DNA from: Kribbella italica
Lineage (GTDB): Bacteria > Actinomycetota > Actinomycetes > Propionibacteriales > Kribbellaceae
Assembly (NCBI RefSeq): GCF_014205135.1
Contig: NZ_JACHMY010000001.1
Coordinates: 8,618,001-8,682,000, forward strand
Length of the DNA: 64,000 nucleotides
Direction: 5' to 3'
Shown here: piece after piece, positions 26,582 through 34,814 of the stretch
Numbering within the stretch: position 1 is the stretch's first letter
Layout: the number at the start of each line of letters is the position of its first letter
The notes under the pieces: model-generated
What the model was told of the DNA's origin: nothing
Databases searched by the model: none
Seen by the model: only the letters and a program-made list of their open reading frames with translations
Translations under genes and position numbers: made by a program

Positions 26582-27271
26582 ATGACGATCTTCACCTTCC
26601 ACCTCGCGGAGCTCCGCCCCACGACAACGGCAGGTGCACTGCGCAAGCCCCCGTCCGCCCCCGGCCTGCGCCACGCCGAGTGCCTGGCCCTGATGCGCCT
26701 GGGCGCCCCCACCCTCTCGCCGTCCCGCCTGCAACTCCGCCGCATGGCCATGTTCGCCCGCTGGGACGACGAGGCCGCCATCACGACCTTCCTCGCAGAC
26801 GATCCCCTAGGCCGGCAACTCGCGACAGGTTGGCACGTCCGCCTCCAGTACCTCCGCCGCTGGTCCCGCCTGGCCGCCTTCCCCGACCTCCCCCCAAAAG
26901 CCGGCGAGTGGTCCCCAACCGAACCCGTGGTCGCAGTAACCGTCGCCCGAATGCGCCTTCTAGAAGTCCCAAGATTCCTCAAATGGGGCAAACCCGTAGA
27001 ACGCCTCGTCCGCGACCACCCAGCCACCACCCTCGCCCTGGCCGCCGTGCGCCCACCCCGAACCATCTCCACCTTCTCCATCTGGCACTCCATCCAGGAG
27101 ATGGAGGCCATGGTCCACGGCCAAAGCCCCGTCCCCAACCCCACCCGCCACGCCACCGCCATGACCGAACGCCACCGCCGAGACTTCCACCACGAGTTCG
27201 CCACCTACCGCTTCCGCCCGCTGTCAGAACACGGCACCTGGCAGGGCCGGTCCGGCTTCGTTCCCCGCTAG
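26582..27271 (+). CDS. Spheroidene monooxygenase-like (CrtA-like) protein
   Basis: 229 residues. The C-terminal stretch TERHRRDFHHEFATYRFRPL followed by SEHGTWQGR resembles the heme-dependent spheroidene monooxygenase-like family found in actinobacteria outside carotenoid clusters. The repeated FxIWHSIQEM segment and the RPPRTISTFS run also fit. No carotenoid genes are nearby, so a carotenoid role should not be assumed. It begins 28 bases after the regulator stop on the same strand and may be co-transcribed with it. Codons end almost only in C or G. Confidence 0.65.
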   Translation: MTIFTFHLAELRPTTTAGALRKPPSAPGLRHAECLALMRLGAPTLSPSRLQLRRMAMFARWDDEAAITTFLADDPLGRQLATGWHVRLQYLRRWSRLAAFPDLPPKAGEWSPTEPVVAVTVARMRLLEVPRFLKWGKPVERLVRDHPATTLALAAVRPPRTISTFSIWHSIQEMEAMVHGQSPVPNPTRHATAMTERHRRDFHHEFATYRFRPLSEHGTWQGRSGFVPR

Positions 27272-27319
27272 GAACGCTCAGTCGGTGGCCCAAGGCAACA
27301 AACCGGCCGGCATCGCGCC

Positions 27320-28058
27320 TCAGCAGAAGGCGACCACGAACTCGTCCGCCGTCCGCCCGGCACCCACAACCCCACCCGAGTCGGCAACCTCGACCCGCAC
27401 GAACCCGCCCCGCAGCAGCATCTCGGTCAGCGTTTCCACCCCGATCACCCTGCGGCGCAGCAGATCCCGGTCCACCCACCGCCGTCATGCACCCACCGCC
27501 GCTCAGTGACCTGCACCCCGTCGACGGCATCCCAGTAACTCTCCACCTCGACCGAGGCCATCACCAGGCCGTTCTCGACCCGCACACTCCGCCGCGACGC
27601 CTCCAGAACCGGCCGCGTCAACGTCGAAATGACCACCACCGCCCCCTCGCCGGCGTGCGCAGCAGCCGTAGCAAGCGCGGCCTCCACCTCATCCTCACTC
27701 TGCAAGTACGCAAGGCTGTTCCCCAAACAGGTGACCACATCGAACGCCGCCCCAACCGAACGCTCCGCATATCACCCACCCGAACATCAACCCCGTACCG
27801 CTGACGCCCGTACTCCACCAACTGCTCCTGCAGATCCACCCCTACGGCGTCCACCCCGAACTCCGCCACCAGCCCCGCCAGATGCCGCCCAGTCCCACAC
27901 CCAAGATCAAGCACCCCCCGGGGCCGCCACCCGACCCCACGCAAGATCCCCACAACCCCACCAACGACCCCGTCGCCCTCACCCATCAGGTCATAAACCT
28001 CAGGCCGCCGGTAAGCGAGATTTCCCTCCCGCAACCCGTTGTCGTCGATTGCCTCCAC
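27320..28058 (-). pseudogene. SAM-dependent methyltransferase broken by two frameshifts
   Basis: Three consecutive frames join into one class I methyltransferase of about 245 residues. Frame one (from GTG 28058) carries EGNLAYRRPEVYDLM and motif I VLDLGCGTGRHLAGL. A base is missing in a C/G-run at about 27750-27753. Frame two continues FDVVTCLGNSLAYLQSEDEV and runs to WDAVDGVQVTERRWVHDGG. A second loss near 27470-27485 switches to frame three, DRDLLRRRVIGVETLTEMLL, and then EVADSGGVVGAGRTADEF to the stop at 27320. Both losses are in short homopolymers. Either a recent pseudogene or sequencing error. Confidence 0.8.
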
Positions 28059-28245
28059 CCCCGGGTGAGTCCATCAGTCGCAGCAGCGACAGCTCCGGTT
28101 GCGCGCCCTGCCAACGCGCATCCAACTCGTCCAAACTTTACGGCCGCGACGGATCCGCACTCTCGACCCCCCAGGCCATGCGTCGCTACTACCACCCAAC
28201 GCGCGACTCACAACCCGCACTGGGTTCTCCAACGCCGAGACACTC

Positions 28246-28803
28246 CTAGGCAGGTCGCAGGTTCAAGACCAACCGATCGAACACGGGCGAGTCGGGGAAC
28301 GGTTGCTTCTCTCCGAGCTGGACCCATCCCCACGAGCGGTACGCCGCTTGTGCGGGCACGTTGTCCTTGCGCACCAGCAACTCCGCGGCCGGTTCGGGTC
28401 TTCCTTCGAGTAGCGCGTCATGCACTCGGCGCCCTACGCCTTTCCGCTGATGCTCCGGATCGGTGGCGAACTCCCGGAACATGTAGAGCGGCTCCGACTC
28501 AGCCGGTAGCCCCCATCCGGGGTACGCCGAGTGAAGGTCGTCCCAGATCGCGCCGTGTTGGTCTCGTGGACTACCGAAGGCGTAGCCAACCACGACGCCG
28601 GCAATTCGCCCCGCAACGAGCTCGAAGTCGCGACCGGGGAGGTACAGGTCGACCAGACGCTCCCAGAACTGGTCGGGATGAAACCACGGGTCGTACATCT
28701 GGTCGTCGTGCGAGGCGGCATACACCGGCAAGATGTCGTCACGCAGTTTCGCAGTGGAGATCGCGTCGTGCCGCTCGATGACCAACCCGTCGACATCGCT
28801 CAT
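28246..28803 (-). CDS. GNAT-family N-acetyltransferase
   Basis: 185 residues. The acetyl-CoA loop appears in EFATDPEHQRKGVGRRVHDALL (R/Q-x-x-G-x-G/A pattern), and the C-terminal VRKDNVPAQAAYRSWGWVQ is the usual GNAT beta5-alpha4 segment. Upstream strands LVAGRIAGVVVGYAFG fit beta4. The ATG at 28803 (MSDVDG) is chosen; a second ATG at 28821 adds six residues, and neither has a good ribosome site. Substrate unknown. It stands between the broken methyltransferase and the XRE regulator without close spacing to either. Confidence 0.8.
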   Translation of the reverse strand: MSDVDGLVIERHDAISTAKLRDDILPVYAASHDDQMYDPWFHPDQFWERLVDLYLPGRDFELVAGRIAGVVVGYAFGSPRDQHGAIWDDLHSAYPGWGLPAESEPLYMFREFATDPEHQRKGVGRRVHDALLEGRPEPAAELLVRKDNVPAQAAYRSWGWVQLGEKQPFPDSPVFDRLVLNLRPA

Positions 28804-29018
28804 GCTGCTCTGACTACCCATCTGGAAGGCGGATCAACCTGTGCTGAGCTCAAGGCACACACGAGGGCTCGACAACGACGGGCTTCGAAATCTGCGGCGC
28901 AGGTACGGACCCAGTGTTTCCTTGGCCAGGGCAACGATCGGCCGGTCTGATCCTTGCTCGGCTGCCCCTCAAACGCACCGTGTCGGTTCGCCTCAAAGTG
29001 CGTCCATCGGTTGCCGAG

Positions 29019-30053
29019 TCAGACCTGGTTGACGTACTTGCGGCGGGTGGTGGCTGTGGTGGGGTCGGTCCAGTGGAGTTCCCAGGTGTCGTTGTTGACG
29101 GTGAAGTGGCGGTCGACGCCGATCCACTGGCCGGTCATGGATTTGCCCATGGGGTCCAGGACGAGCTGGATGGCGCCGTGGTATTCGCGGCCTCTGTAGT
29201 GGCCTGTGGTGCTGGTCTTCTCGGACCAGGTGCCGGTGGCGATGGTGCCGCGGAGGAGCAGTTCGAGTCTGACTGAGGACTCGTTGCGGGCCGGGACGTT
29301 TTCGGCGATCAGGCGTTGGCCTTGTTGGCGGAGGACCAGGTAGTGCTCGCAGGAGTGGCGGCCTTCGCGGGTTGTTGATCTGTAGAAGTAGCGGGAGTGC
29401 CAGATGCCGTCGAGGGGGCTCGGAAGGTCGATTTGGTCTGTTGCTGCTTCCGGGGTGGCGGCGGCTATCGATGGGGTTGCGGCCGCGAGGGCCAGGGCGG
29501 CAGAGAACTTGGTCAGGAGGCGGCGGCGGTTGAGGCGTGGGTCGGAGTCTTTGAGCCAGCGGGCCACGGTTCGGCCCAGGACCTCGGGGCTGGTGTTTTC
29601 TACCTCGTCTACGAGGGATCGGACCACCTGCGGGTCGGTTGTGTTGAGGGGGACGGCCAGCTGTCGGTGGTTGGGGTCCGTGGCGCGGAAGTCGCCGGAG
29701 TCAGATAGCAGGTCGGAGATCGAGCATCGGTAGAGCTCGGCCAGTCTGGCTAGGACGTCCAGCGAAGGGGCGTAGCCGCTGGCGGCGGGCCATTGCTCCC
29801 AGTAGGAGAAGTTCTTGAAGGTCTTCGGATCGGCCGGCCAACGGTCGTTCCAGTGGTCCGCGGCGTTGCGCTGGCTCCAGTTGTGAATCAGGCGGAACGC
29901 GACTCGAGGATTGACGTTGTAGTGCTGGCTGAACGCTGCGGCGACCTCTACCCAGGTGCGGCCTTGGGCGCGGAGATCGGCTGCCCACTGGCGGCGCTCT
30001 TGGCGGAGGCTCGTCGACGGTTTCGGCGGGTTGGTGGTCGCGTCATCACTCAC
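29019..30053 (-). CDS. HTH regulator with internal twin-arginine/hydrophobic segment and lipocalin-like C-terminus
   Basis: 344 residues. The N-terminal 110 residues form a helix-turn-helix region (TWVEVAAAFSQHYNVNPRVA and LDVLARLAELYRCSISDLL). At about 190-215 comes NRRRLLTKFSAALALAAATP, an RR motif followed by a hydrophobic stretch ending in small residues. The C-terminal 130 residues are beta-rich, with GIWHSRYFYRS, HYLVLRQQGQRLIAEN and GAIQLVLDPMGK, which is a recurrent actinobacterial lipocalin-like module. The GTG at 30053 is preferred over a start at 30101. It is divergent from a small recombinase-like gene. Confidence 0.75.
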   Translation of the reverse strand: MSDDATTNPPKPSTSLRQERRQWAADLRAQGRTWVEVAAAFSQHYNVNPRVAFRLIHNWSQRNAADHWNDRWPADPKTFKNFSYWEQWPAASGYAPSLDVLARLAELYRCSISDLLSDSGDFRATDPNHRQLAVPLNTTDPQVVRSLVDEVENTSPEVLGRTVARWLKDSDPRLNRRRLLTKFSAALALAAATPSIAAATPEAATDQIDLPSPLDGIWHSRYFYRSTTREGRHSCEHYLVLRQQGQRLIAENVPARNESSVRLELLLRGTIATGTWSEKTSTTGHYRGREYHGAIQLVLDPMGKSMTGQWIGVDRHFTVNNDTWELHWTDPTTATTRRKYVNQV

Positions 30054-30076
30054 CGTATCGATGATGCCACTAAACG

Positions 30077-30093
30077 TCCCTGTTCGGCAGGGA
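30077..30093. promoter_or_regulatory. Inverted repeat in the divergent XRE/recombinase-like promoter gap
   Basis: TCCCTG-TTCGG-CAGGGA lies 23 bases upstream of the GTG of the lipocalin-like regulator and 84 bases upstream of the opposite gene. It is a plausible operator for autoregulation. Confidence 0.4.
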
Positions 30094-30177
30094 GGATCCA
30101 AGGCGATTGATCACTGGTGGCCTCGGTGGTTTCAGCTGGGCCGTAGCGGCAGAGTTTCCCCAAGGTCAGCGCGGTGG

Positions 30178-30561
30178 ATGAGCCCGATTCCCCTGCCCGC
30201 CGCGCTGGCCGATCCACAGTCGAACGGGGCGATCGTGAACGCAAGTGATGGAGGCCGCGGAAAGCCTGTGGTTCTGGGGTATATGTGCCGGGAATTGCTG
30301 ACCGGCGATCGGCAGGTAGCTGACCTGGAACTACGAATGAAGCATTTTGCCGAGGCTGAGGGGCTCAGGCTGGGGTTCGTCTACGTCGAACAGGCGGTTG
30401 CTCGGCCGGTTGCGTTCGGGGCGCTGGTGGAGTCTCTCGCGCACTCTGCTGGGCATGCTGTGCTGCTGCCGGGGCTGCTGCACTTTGCGGTGCTCGGTCC
30501 TCAGGACGACATCAAGCCGCTCTTCGAGTGGGTAACCGGAGCCCGTGTACTAATCTTGTGA
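30178..30561 (+). CDS. Small protein resembling a serine recombinase N-terminal fold
   Basis: 127 residues. The segment VVLGYMCRELLTG followed by LRMKHFAEAEGLRLGFVYVE has the beta-alpha-beta spacing of the resolvase N-terminal domain, but the catalytic serine (normally YxRVS) is not present and there is no DNA-binding tail. It may be a non-catalytic relative. Small proteins of this kind often sit divergently to the lipocalin-like HTH regulators; here too the pair shares a 124-base promoter gap. The ATG at 30178 is preceded by a weak GGTGG. Function unknown. Confidence 0.6.
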   Translation: MSPIPLPAALADPQSNGAIVNASDGGRGKPVVLGYMCRELLTGDRQVADLELRMKHFAEAEGLRLGFVYVEQAVARPVAFGALVESLAHSAGHAVLLPGLLHFAVLGPQDDIKPLFEWVTGARVLIL

Positions 30562-30567
30562 AGCGGC

Positions 30568-30592
30568 GCTGATGCCAAAAGGCGACCTCAGC
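30568..30592 (+). terminator. Hairpin after the recombinase-like gene
   Basis: GCTGA...TCAGC with an inner GCC-AAAA-GGC stem, 7 bases after the stop, followed within 20 bases by the T-rich tract. Fits an intrinsic terminator for the plus-strand gene. Confidence 0.55.
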
Positions 30593-30608
30593 CACAGACT
30601 GCCCAACT

Positions 30609-30707
30609 ATATTTTCTTTCTTTGTTTGTCTGTGTATTTCTCTTCTGGCTTTGTTCTTGTCTTGCGTTTTCTTCTTTGTTCTTAGTGTCTGTTGTTTCTT
30701 TGCTTGT
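30609..30707. other. T-rich polypyrimidine tract of unusually low GC
   Basis: About 100 bases with T in long interrupted runs (ttttctttctttgtttg and similar) and almost no A on the plus strand. It lies in the 3' direction of the minus-strand tRNA-Leu. Its GC is far below the rest of the window. Not coding in any convincing frame: the minus-strand open frame through it is K/T/Q-rich and crosses the tRNA. Confidence 0.8.
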
Positions 30708-30748
30708 CCGAGCCTGTTCTGCTCGAGGGTTGGCCTGTTGTACCTGGG

Positions 30749-30829
30749 TGCCAGAGGCGGGACTTGAACCCGCACGCCCGAGGGCACCGGCACCTAAAGC
30801 CGGCGTGTCTGCCGTTCCACCACTCTGGC
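30749..30829 (-). tRNA. tRNA-Leu (anticodon TAG)
   Basis: An 81-base class II tRNA. Acceptor arms GCCAGAG and CTCTGGC pair perfectly, with discriminator A. The T-arm GCGGGTTCAAGTCCCGC is standard. The anticodon loop CTTTAGG gives anticodon TAG, decoding CUA. The long variable arm (TGCCCTCGGGCG region) confirms leucine. The genomic 3' end continues ACCC, so CCA is not encoded. Confidence 0.95.
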
Positions 30830-30871
30830 TGGGGTTGCTCCCCAGGAGGTCATCCTAGGGAGCAACCGGTG

Positions 30872-32524
30872 TCAGCGGTTCTGCAGGGCGTCGATGAAGA
30901 CGTCCTGGAGGTCCGTGGGGTTGCGGGCGACGTAGCTCTGGCCGCCGGTGGCCTGGGCCAGGCGCTTGAGCTCGGTCTCGTCGGCGTCGGGGCCGATGCC
31001 GAGGGCGATGATGCGGACCGGGCGGGCCGGGTCCTTCAGGCCCTCGAGGATCTGCAGGGCGCGGTCGAGGCCGACGCTGCCGGGGTCGTCGTTCTTGCCG
31101 TCGGTGAAGAGCAGGACGGTGTTGACGGCGCCGGAGTTGTACTGGCTGCGGACCTCTCGTACGGCGGCGATCGCCGTGTCGTAGAGGCCGGTGCCACCGC
31201 CGACGCGGGCCGACTGGCTGGTCAGGTTGTTGATCATCTGCTGCCGGTGGCCCGGGGTCAGCTTGCCGATCGAGACCAGCTTCTTGAAGTCGGCCTGTTC
31301 GGGGCCGATCTTCGTGGAGAACACCCACAGGCCCAGTTCGGCCGAGTCCGGGAACAGCTTGAGGCCGTTGCCGGCGGCCTCGATGGTGAGCTGCATCCGG
31401 GTCTTGGCGCTGCCGGGGACCTTCTCGGCCATCGAGCCCGAGACGTCGATGACGGCCAGCGAGTGCGCCGACAGCGACAGCGTCGTCCAGCTCAGCAGGG
31501 TCTTCTCGATCGCGCTGGCGGTCGGCTTGGTCAGTTGGGTGATGTCGCCGACGCCGCGGCCTTCGCCGAGCGGGCTCATCAGGGCGTCGCGGAAGCCCGC
31601 GTCGTCGCGGGACTGGCTGACGCCGTCGGACAGCATCTGCTCGCCCAGGGCCTTGCCGGCTTCGGTGATCGCCTCGGCGTTGTTCTTGGCGGTGACCACG
31701 ACCGGGTAGTCCATCAGCAGCGTCCCGCTGCGCGGCACGATCGCCTTCAGCGGCGCCGCCGGGTTGTCGTCCTGGTACTTGACGAATGCCTGCTCGGACA
31801 TCGGTACGACGACCGAACTGCCCTCGGAGGAGGCCCGGCTGAGCGGCCCGCTCACCTCGGTGTACGGCTTCGGCATCGAGCCGAGCCGCTGCGCGAGTGG
31901 TACCAGCACCTTGGCGACCTGGCTGTTCGAGGCCGAAGTCTTGGCCCGTTCGGCCTGGACCGCCAGCAGCGCGAGCGCACCCGAGGACTGTTTGCCCGGG
32001 TCGAGCAGGGCCGGCTGGGTGGTCGCGAAGAGGCCTAGCCACGACGAGGTGTTCGCGAAGTTGTCCGACCGGCCGACCAGGACCAGAGGAGACGTGGCCA
32101 GCGACGGGACCGCGATGCTCGGGATGGACTCGCCGTCGTCGGCGCGGCCCACCCACAGTGAGGAGTCCGGCACCCACAGGTCGGGCCGGTTGTCACCAGC
32201 GGTCGAGATCTCCTGGGCGACCGACGCGGACTGCGCGGCGGTGATGGTGAACTGCAGACAGGGGTTCCCGTCCTCACCGCCCTTGGCCATCAGAGCCTTG
32301 GTCGCCTGGTCCAGCTGAGGCTGGAACTCGGGCGTCGTGCTGAGTTTGACCTGGGTCGGCTCGTCACACTTACCGCCCAGCAAACCGTCGGCGCCGGACT
32401 CGGATCCGAAGGAGCGGACCACGAACACGGCACCCAGCGAGAGCACCAAGAGACCGACGGCGGTCAAGTACACCGGCCGGCGGTTGTTGTTACTTCGCGT
32501 CACCGCAGAGGAATGTTTTCCCAT
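30872..32524 (-). CDS. Membrane-anchored solute-binding/von Willebrand A protein
   Basis: 550 residues. A single hydrophobic segment near residues 20-42 (LTAVGLLVLSLGAVFVV) anchors it, with the rest outside. Residues about 60-340 look like an ABC-type extracellular solute-binding domain (STAGDNRPDLWVPDSSLW, SPLVLVGR). The C-terminal vWA domain has the MIDAS DVSGSM, a later GGGTGLYDT threonine and LLFTDGKNDD. This combination recurs in actinobacteria; function is not established. The ATG at 32524 is preferred over a start 28 codons upstream. A Crp-type box lies 208 bases upstream. Confidence 0.85.
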   Translation of the reverse strand: MGKHSSAVTRSNNNRRPVYLTAVGLLVLSLGAVFVVRSFGSESGADGLLGGKCDEPTQVKLSTTPEFQPQLDQATKALMAKGGEDGNPCLQFTITAAQSASVAQEISTAGDNRPDLWVPDSSLWVGRADDGESIPSIAVPSLATSPLVLVGRSDNFANTSSWLGLFATTQPALLDPGKQSSGALALLAVQAERAKTSASNSQVAKVLVPLAQRLGSMPKPYTEVSGPLSRASSEGSSVVVPMSEQAFVKYQDDNPAAPLKAIVPRSGTLLMDYPVVVTAKNNAEAITEAGKALGEQMLSDGVSQSRDDAGFRDALMSPLGEGRGVGDITQLTKPTASAIEKTLLSWTTLSLSAHSLAVIDVSGSMAEKVPGSAKTRMQLTIEAAGNGLKLFPDSAELGLWVFSTKIGPEQADFKKLVSIGKLTPGHRQQMINNLTSQSARVGGGTGLYDTAIAAVREVRSQYNSGAVNTVLLFTDGKNDDPGSVGLDRALQILEGLKDPARPVRIIALGIGPDADETELKRLAQATGGQSYVARNPTDLQDVFIDALQNR

Positions 32525-32731
32525 CGCGGCAGGTCCCTCCCTCCCAGAGGCAGACTGCGCGCGCAGATTACCCGGTTTGCACTGGTCAGGGCCAAGGTCG
32601 CCGACCACCGTGACCGCACCGGAATCGGGTCGTCATCGAACGCTGGAGCCCTTCGGAGTACGGCTACTCCCCAGGCATGCCTGAAAACTCACGCTGGGTA
32701 GTGCCGGGACTGCGGTCCGCTCCGAGGGAGG

Positions 32732-32747
32732 TGTGATCCAGATCACA
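32732..32747. promoter_or_regulatory. Crp/GlxR-type binding site
   Basis: TGTGATCCAGATCACA has the perfect TGTGA-N6-TCACA form. It lies in the 308-base gap (32525-32832) upstream of the vWA gene and downstream of bcp. The only gene it could plausibly control is the vWA gene on the minus strand. Nothing else but the bcp hairpin is visible in the gap. Confidence 0.6.
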
Positions 32748-32789
32748 GCACGGATTTGCTCAAACGACCGTTCCATGGACCGTCTCCAT

Positions 32790-32807
32790 GAAACCTTCGA
32801 AGGTTTC
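32790..32807 (-). terminator. Palindrome after the bcp stop
   Basis: GAAACCTTC-GAAGGTTTC is a perfect 18-base palindrome 25 bases beyond the bcp stop. It probably ends that transcript, though loopless palindromes can also be protein sites. Confidence 0.4.
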
Positions 32808-32832
32808 CCTTCGCCGAGCCGGGCGTGGCGTC

Positions 32833-33300
32833 TCAGAGACCGAGATCGCGGCGAAGCTTGGCGACGTGCCCGGTGGCCTTCACGTTGTACTGCGCGACCG
32901 CGATCTTGCCCTCGCCGTCGACGACGAACGTCGAGCGGATCACCCCGGTCACCTTCTTGCCGTACATCGTCTTCTCGCCGAAGGCCCCGTACGCCGTCAG
33001 GACCGCCTTGTCCGGGTCGCTCAGCAGCGGGAACGTCACGCCGTCGTGCTCGCGGAACTTCTGCAGCTTGGCCGGCTTGTCCGGCGAGATCCCCAGTACG
33101 GCGTACCCGGCGGCGGCCAGCGAGTCGAGCGAGTCACGGAAGTCGCAGGCCTGCTTGGTACAGCCCGGCGTCATCGCGGCCGGGTAGAAGTAGACGATCA
33201 CGTTCTTGCCGCGCAGGTCGCCCAGCGAGACGTCGTTGCCGTCCGCGTCGGGCAGGGTGAACTCAGGTGCGGCGTCGCCGACGGACAGGCGCTCGGACAT
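32833..33300 (-). CDS. bcp: Thioredoxin-dependent peroxiredoxin (BCP/PrxQ type)
   Basis: 155 residues. The peroxidatic cysteine is in MTPGCTKQACDF, and the second cysteine five residues later is the resolving cysteine of the alpha2-type BCP. The start segment GDAAPEFTLPDADG and STFVVDGEGKI near the end are standard. It reduces hydrogen peroxide and organic hydroperoxides in the cytoplasm using thioredoxin. It is divergent from the glucose dehydrogenase-like gene. Confidence 0.93.
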   Translation of the reverse strand: MSERLSVGDAAPEFTLPDADGNDVSLGDLRGKNVIVYFYPAAMTPGCTKQACDFRDSLDSLAAAGYAVLGISPDKPAKLQKFREHDGVTFPLLSDPDKAVLTAYGAFGEKTMYGKKVTGVIRSTFVVDGEGKIAVAQYNVKATGHVAKLRRDLGL

Positions 33301-33461
33301 GACTGGGTCCTTCCCTCGACACGGTCACCACTGGGTGATTGTCAGACATTCTGCCGTACGCCGGGAGCAGCGGCGCGAGGGGCTCCTGTGACGGGTGGGA
33401 CAGTCATGAGGTACGGCGAGTGGACTTGCGCGCGGGGACCGCGCAGGAGTGGAGTGGGCGC

Positions 33462-34505
33462 ATGCGGGCGATGACGGTGGTTCCGGGCAAGGCTGGCTCT
33501 GCGTCCGTCGGCGAGGTCGCCGAGCCGCCCGAGGCCGACGGCACGATGCTGGTCGAGGGAGTGCTGGCCGGGATCTGCGGCACCGACCTCGAGCTGGTCG
33601 CTGGTGAGTTCGGCAGCGGCAGGGCCGGGGCGGACCAGCTGGTGCTCGGCCACGAGTCGCTCGGCCAGGTGCTGGAGGCTCCGCCGGGCTCTGGCTTCTC
33701 CAGTGGGGACCTGGTCGCGGGCATCGTCCGGCGGCCCGACCCGGAGCCCTGTCCGGCGTGTGCGCGGGGTGAGTGGGACTTCTGTCGCAACGGGCTCTAC
33801 ACCGAGCGTGGCATCAAGGTCGAAGACGGGTACGGCGCTGAGCGGTGGCGGGTCGACCCCTACTTCGCCGTACGGGTCCCTGCTGAGCTGGGGCGGCTCG
33901 GCGTACTAGTGGAGCCCGCCAGCATCCTCACCAAGGCCTGGGAGCAGGTGGACCACGTTGGCGGCCGCTCCTGGTACGAGCCGAAGCAGGTGCTCGTCAC
34001 CGGCGCCGGGCCGATCGGCCTGCTTGCCGCGCTGATCGCTGCGCAGCGTGGGTACGGCGTACACGTGCTGGACCGCTCTGACGAGGGTCCGAAGCCGCAG
34101 CTGGTGCGGGACCTGGGTGGGAGCTTCCTGACTGACCTGGGGGATCTGCAGGTCCAGCCGGACGTGGTCATCGAGGCCACTGGCGCCGGACCGGTTGTGG
34201 TGGAGGCCGCCAAGCTGCTCGCGCCGGCCGGAGTGATGTGCCTGGCCGGCATTTCGCCCGGGCCGGACCGCATCGACGTACAGATGGATGCTCTGGTCCG
34301 GCAGCTCGTCGTACGGAACGCTGCGCTCGTCGGGACGGTCAACGCCGCCAAGCGGCACTACGTCGACGCTGTGGACGTGTTGCTGGCGGCCGACCAGACC
34401 TGGTTGGAGCGGCTGATCACCCGGACGGTTCCGCTGTCGGACTGGCCCAGTGCGCTGACCAAGAAGCCCGGCGACATCAAGGTGGTCGTGGACCTTCGCG
34501 CCTGA
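33462..34505 (+). CDS. Glucose 1-dehydrogenase-like zinc MDR enzyme
   Basis: 347 residues. The N-terminal GICGTDLELVAGEFG, GHESLGQVL and the RPDPEPCPACARGEWDFCRN lobe match archaeal-type glucose 1-dehydrogenases of the medium-chain family. The segment LVEPASILTKAWEQV is also characteristic, and the NAD(P) loop is TGAGPIGLLAA. The structural lobe retains only some of its cysteines. ATG at 33462 is chosen because it starts the family's first strand (MTVVPG). Oxidation of an aldose is likely; the substrate is not certain. Confidence 0.85.
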   Translation: MRAMTVVPGKAGSASVGEVAEPPEADGTMLVEGVLAGICGTDLELVAGEFGSGRAGADQLVLGHESLGQVLEAPPGSGFSSGDLVAGIVRRPDPEPCPACARGEWDFCRNGLYTERGIKVEDGYGAERWRVDPYFAVRVPAELGRLGVLVEPASILTKAWEQVDHVGGRSWYEPKQVLVTGAGPIGLLAALIAAQRGYGVHVLDRSDEGPKPQLVRDLGGSFLTDLGDLQVQPDVVIEATGAGPVVVEAAKLLAPAGVMCLAGISPGPDRIDVQMDALVRQLVVRNAALVGTVNAAKRHYVDAVDVLLAADQTWLERLITRTVPLSDWPSALTKKPGDIKVVVDLRA

Positions 34506-34550
34506 CCTGCGAGGATGGGATCAGTTGCCGGTCAGTAACGAGGAGGACAG

Positions 34551-34814
34551 GTGTCGGACACGCAGGCTCGTGGTACCGAGCAGATCGAGGCGGACATCGC
34601 CGCCACCCGTGCACGACTGGCCGCGACCGTGGACGAGCTGGTCGACCGCACGAGCCCGAAGAACGTGGCCAAGCGGCAGGTCGAGCAGGCGAAGGCGCAG
34701 GTCTTCGACGAGCGCGGCGAGCTGCGGACCCAGAAGCTGGTCGCAGTCGGCGCGGCGGTGGTCGGCGTGGTCGGCGTACTGCTGATGATCCGCAAGCTGG
34801 TGGGCCGCCGGTGA
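34551..34814 (+). CDS. DUF3618 small membrane protein
   Basis: 87 residues. The N-terminal helix EQIEADIAATRARLAATVDE is the DUF3618 hallmark, followed by a charged region. One C-terminal membrane helix (VAVGAAVVGVVGVLLMI) ends in a basic anchor. The GTG start is preceded by AGGAGG. The stop overlaps the start of the GroES-like gene by four bases, so the two are coupled. Family function is unknown; these proteins often accompany phage-holin-like envelope genes. Confidence 0.85.
   Translation: MSDTQARGTEQIEADIAATRARLAATVDELVDRTSPKNVAKRQVEQAKAQVFDERGELRTQKLVAVGAAVVGVVGVLLMIRKLVGRR

Noticed and set aside
26582..27271. Carotenoid biosynthesis cluster
   Set aside because: Only the CrtA-like protein is present; no crtE, crtB, crtI or others nearby.
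30512..30793. 93-codon minus-strand frame through the T-rich tract and tRNA
   Set aside because: Overlaps the tRNA-Leu and is made of K/T/Q simple sequence.
30178..30829. Integrated element or prophage at the tRNA-Leu
   Set aside because: No integrase, no phage genes and no duplicated tRNA end; the small recombinase-like protein lacks the catalytic serine.
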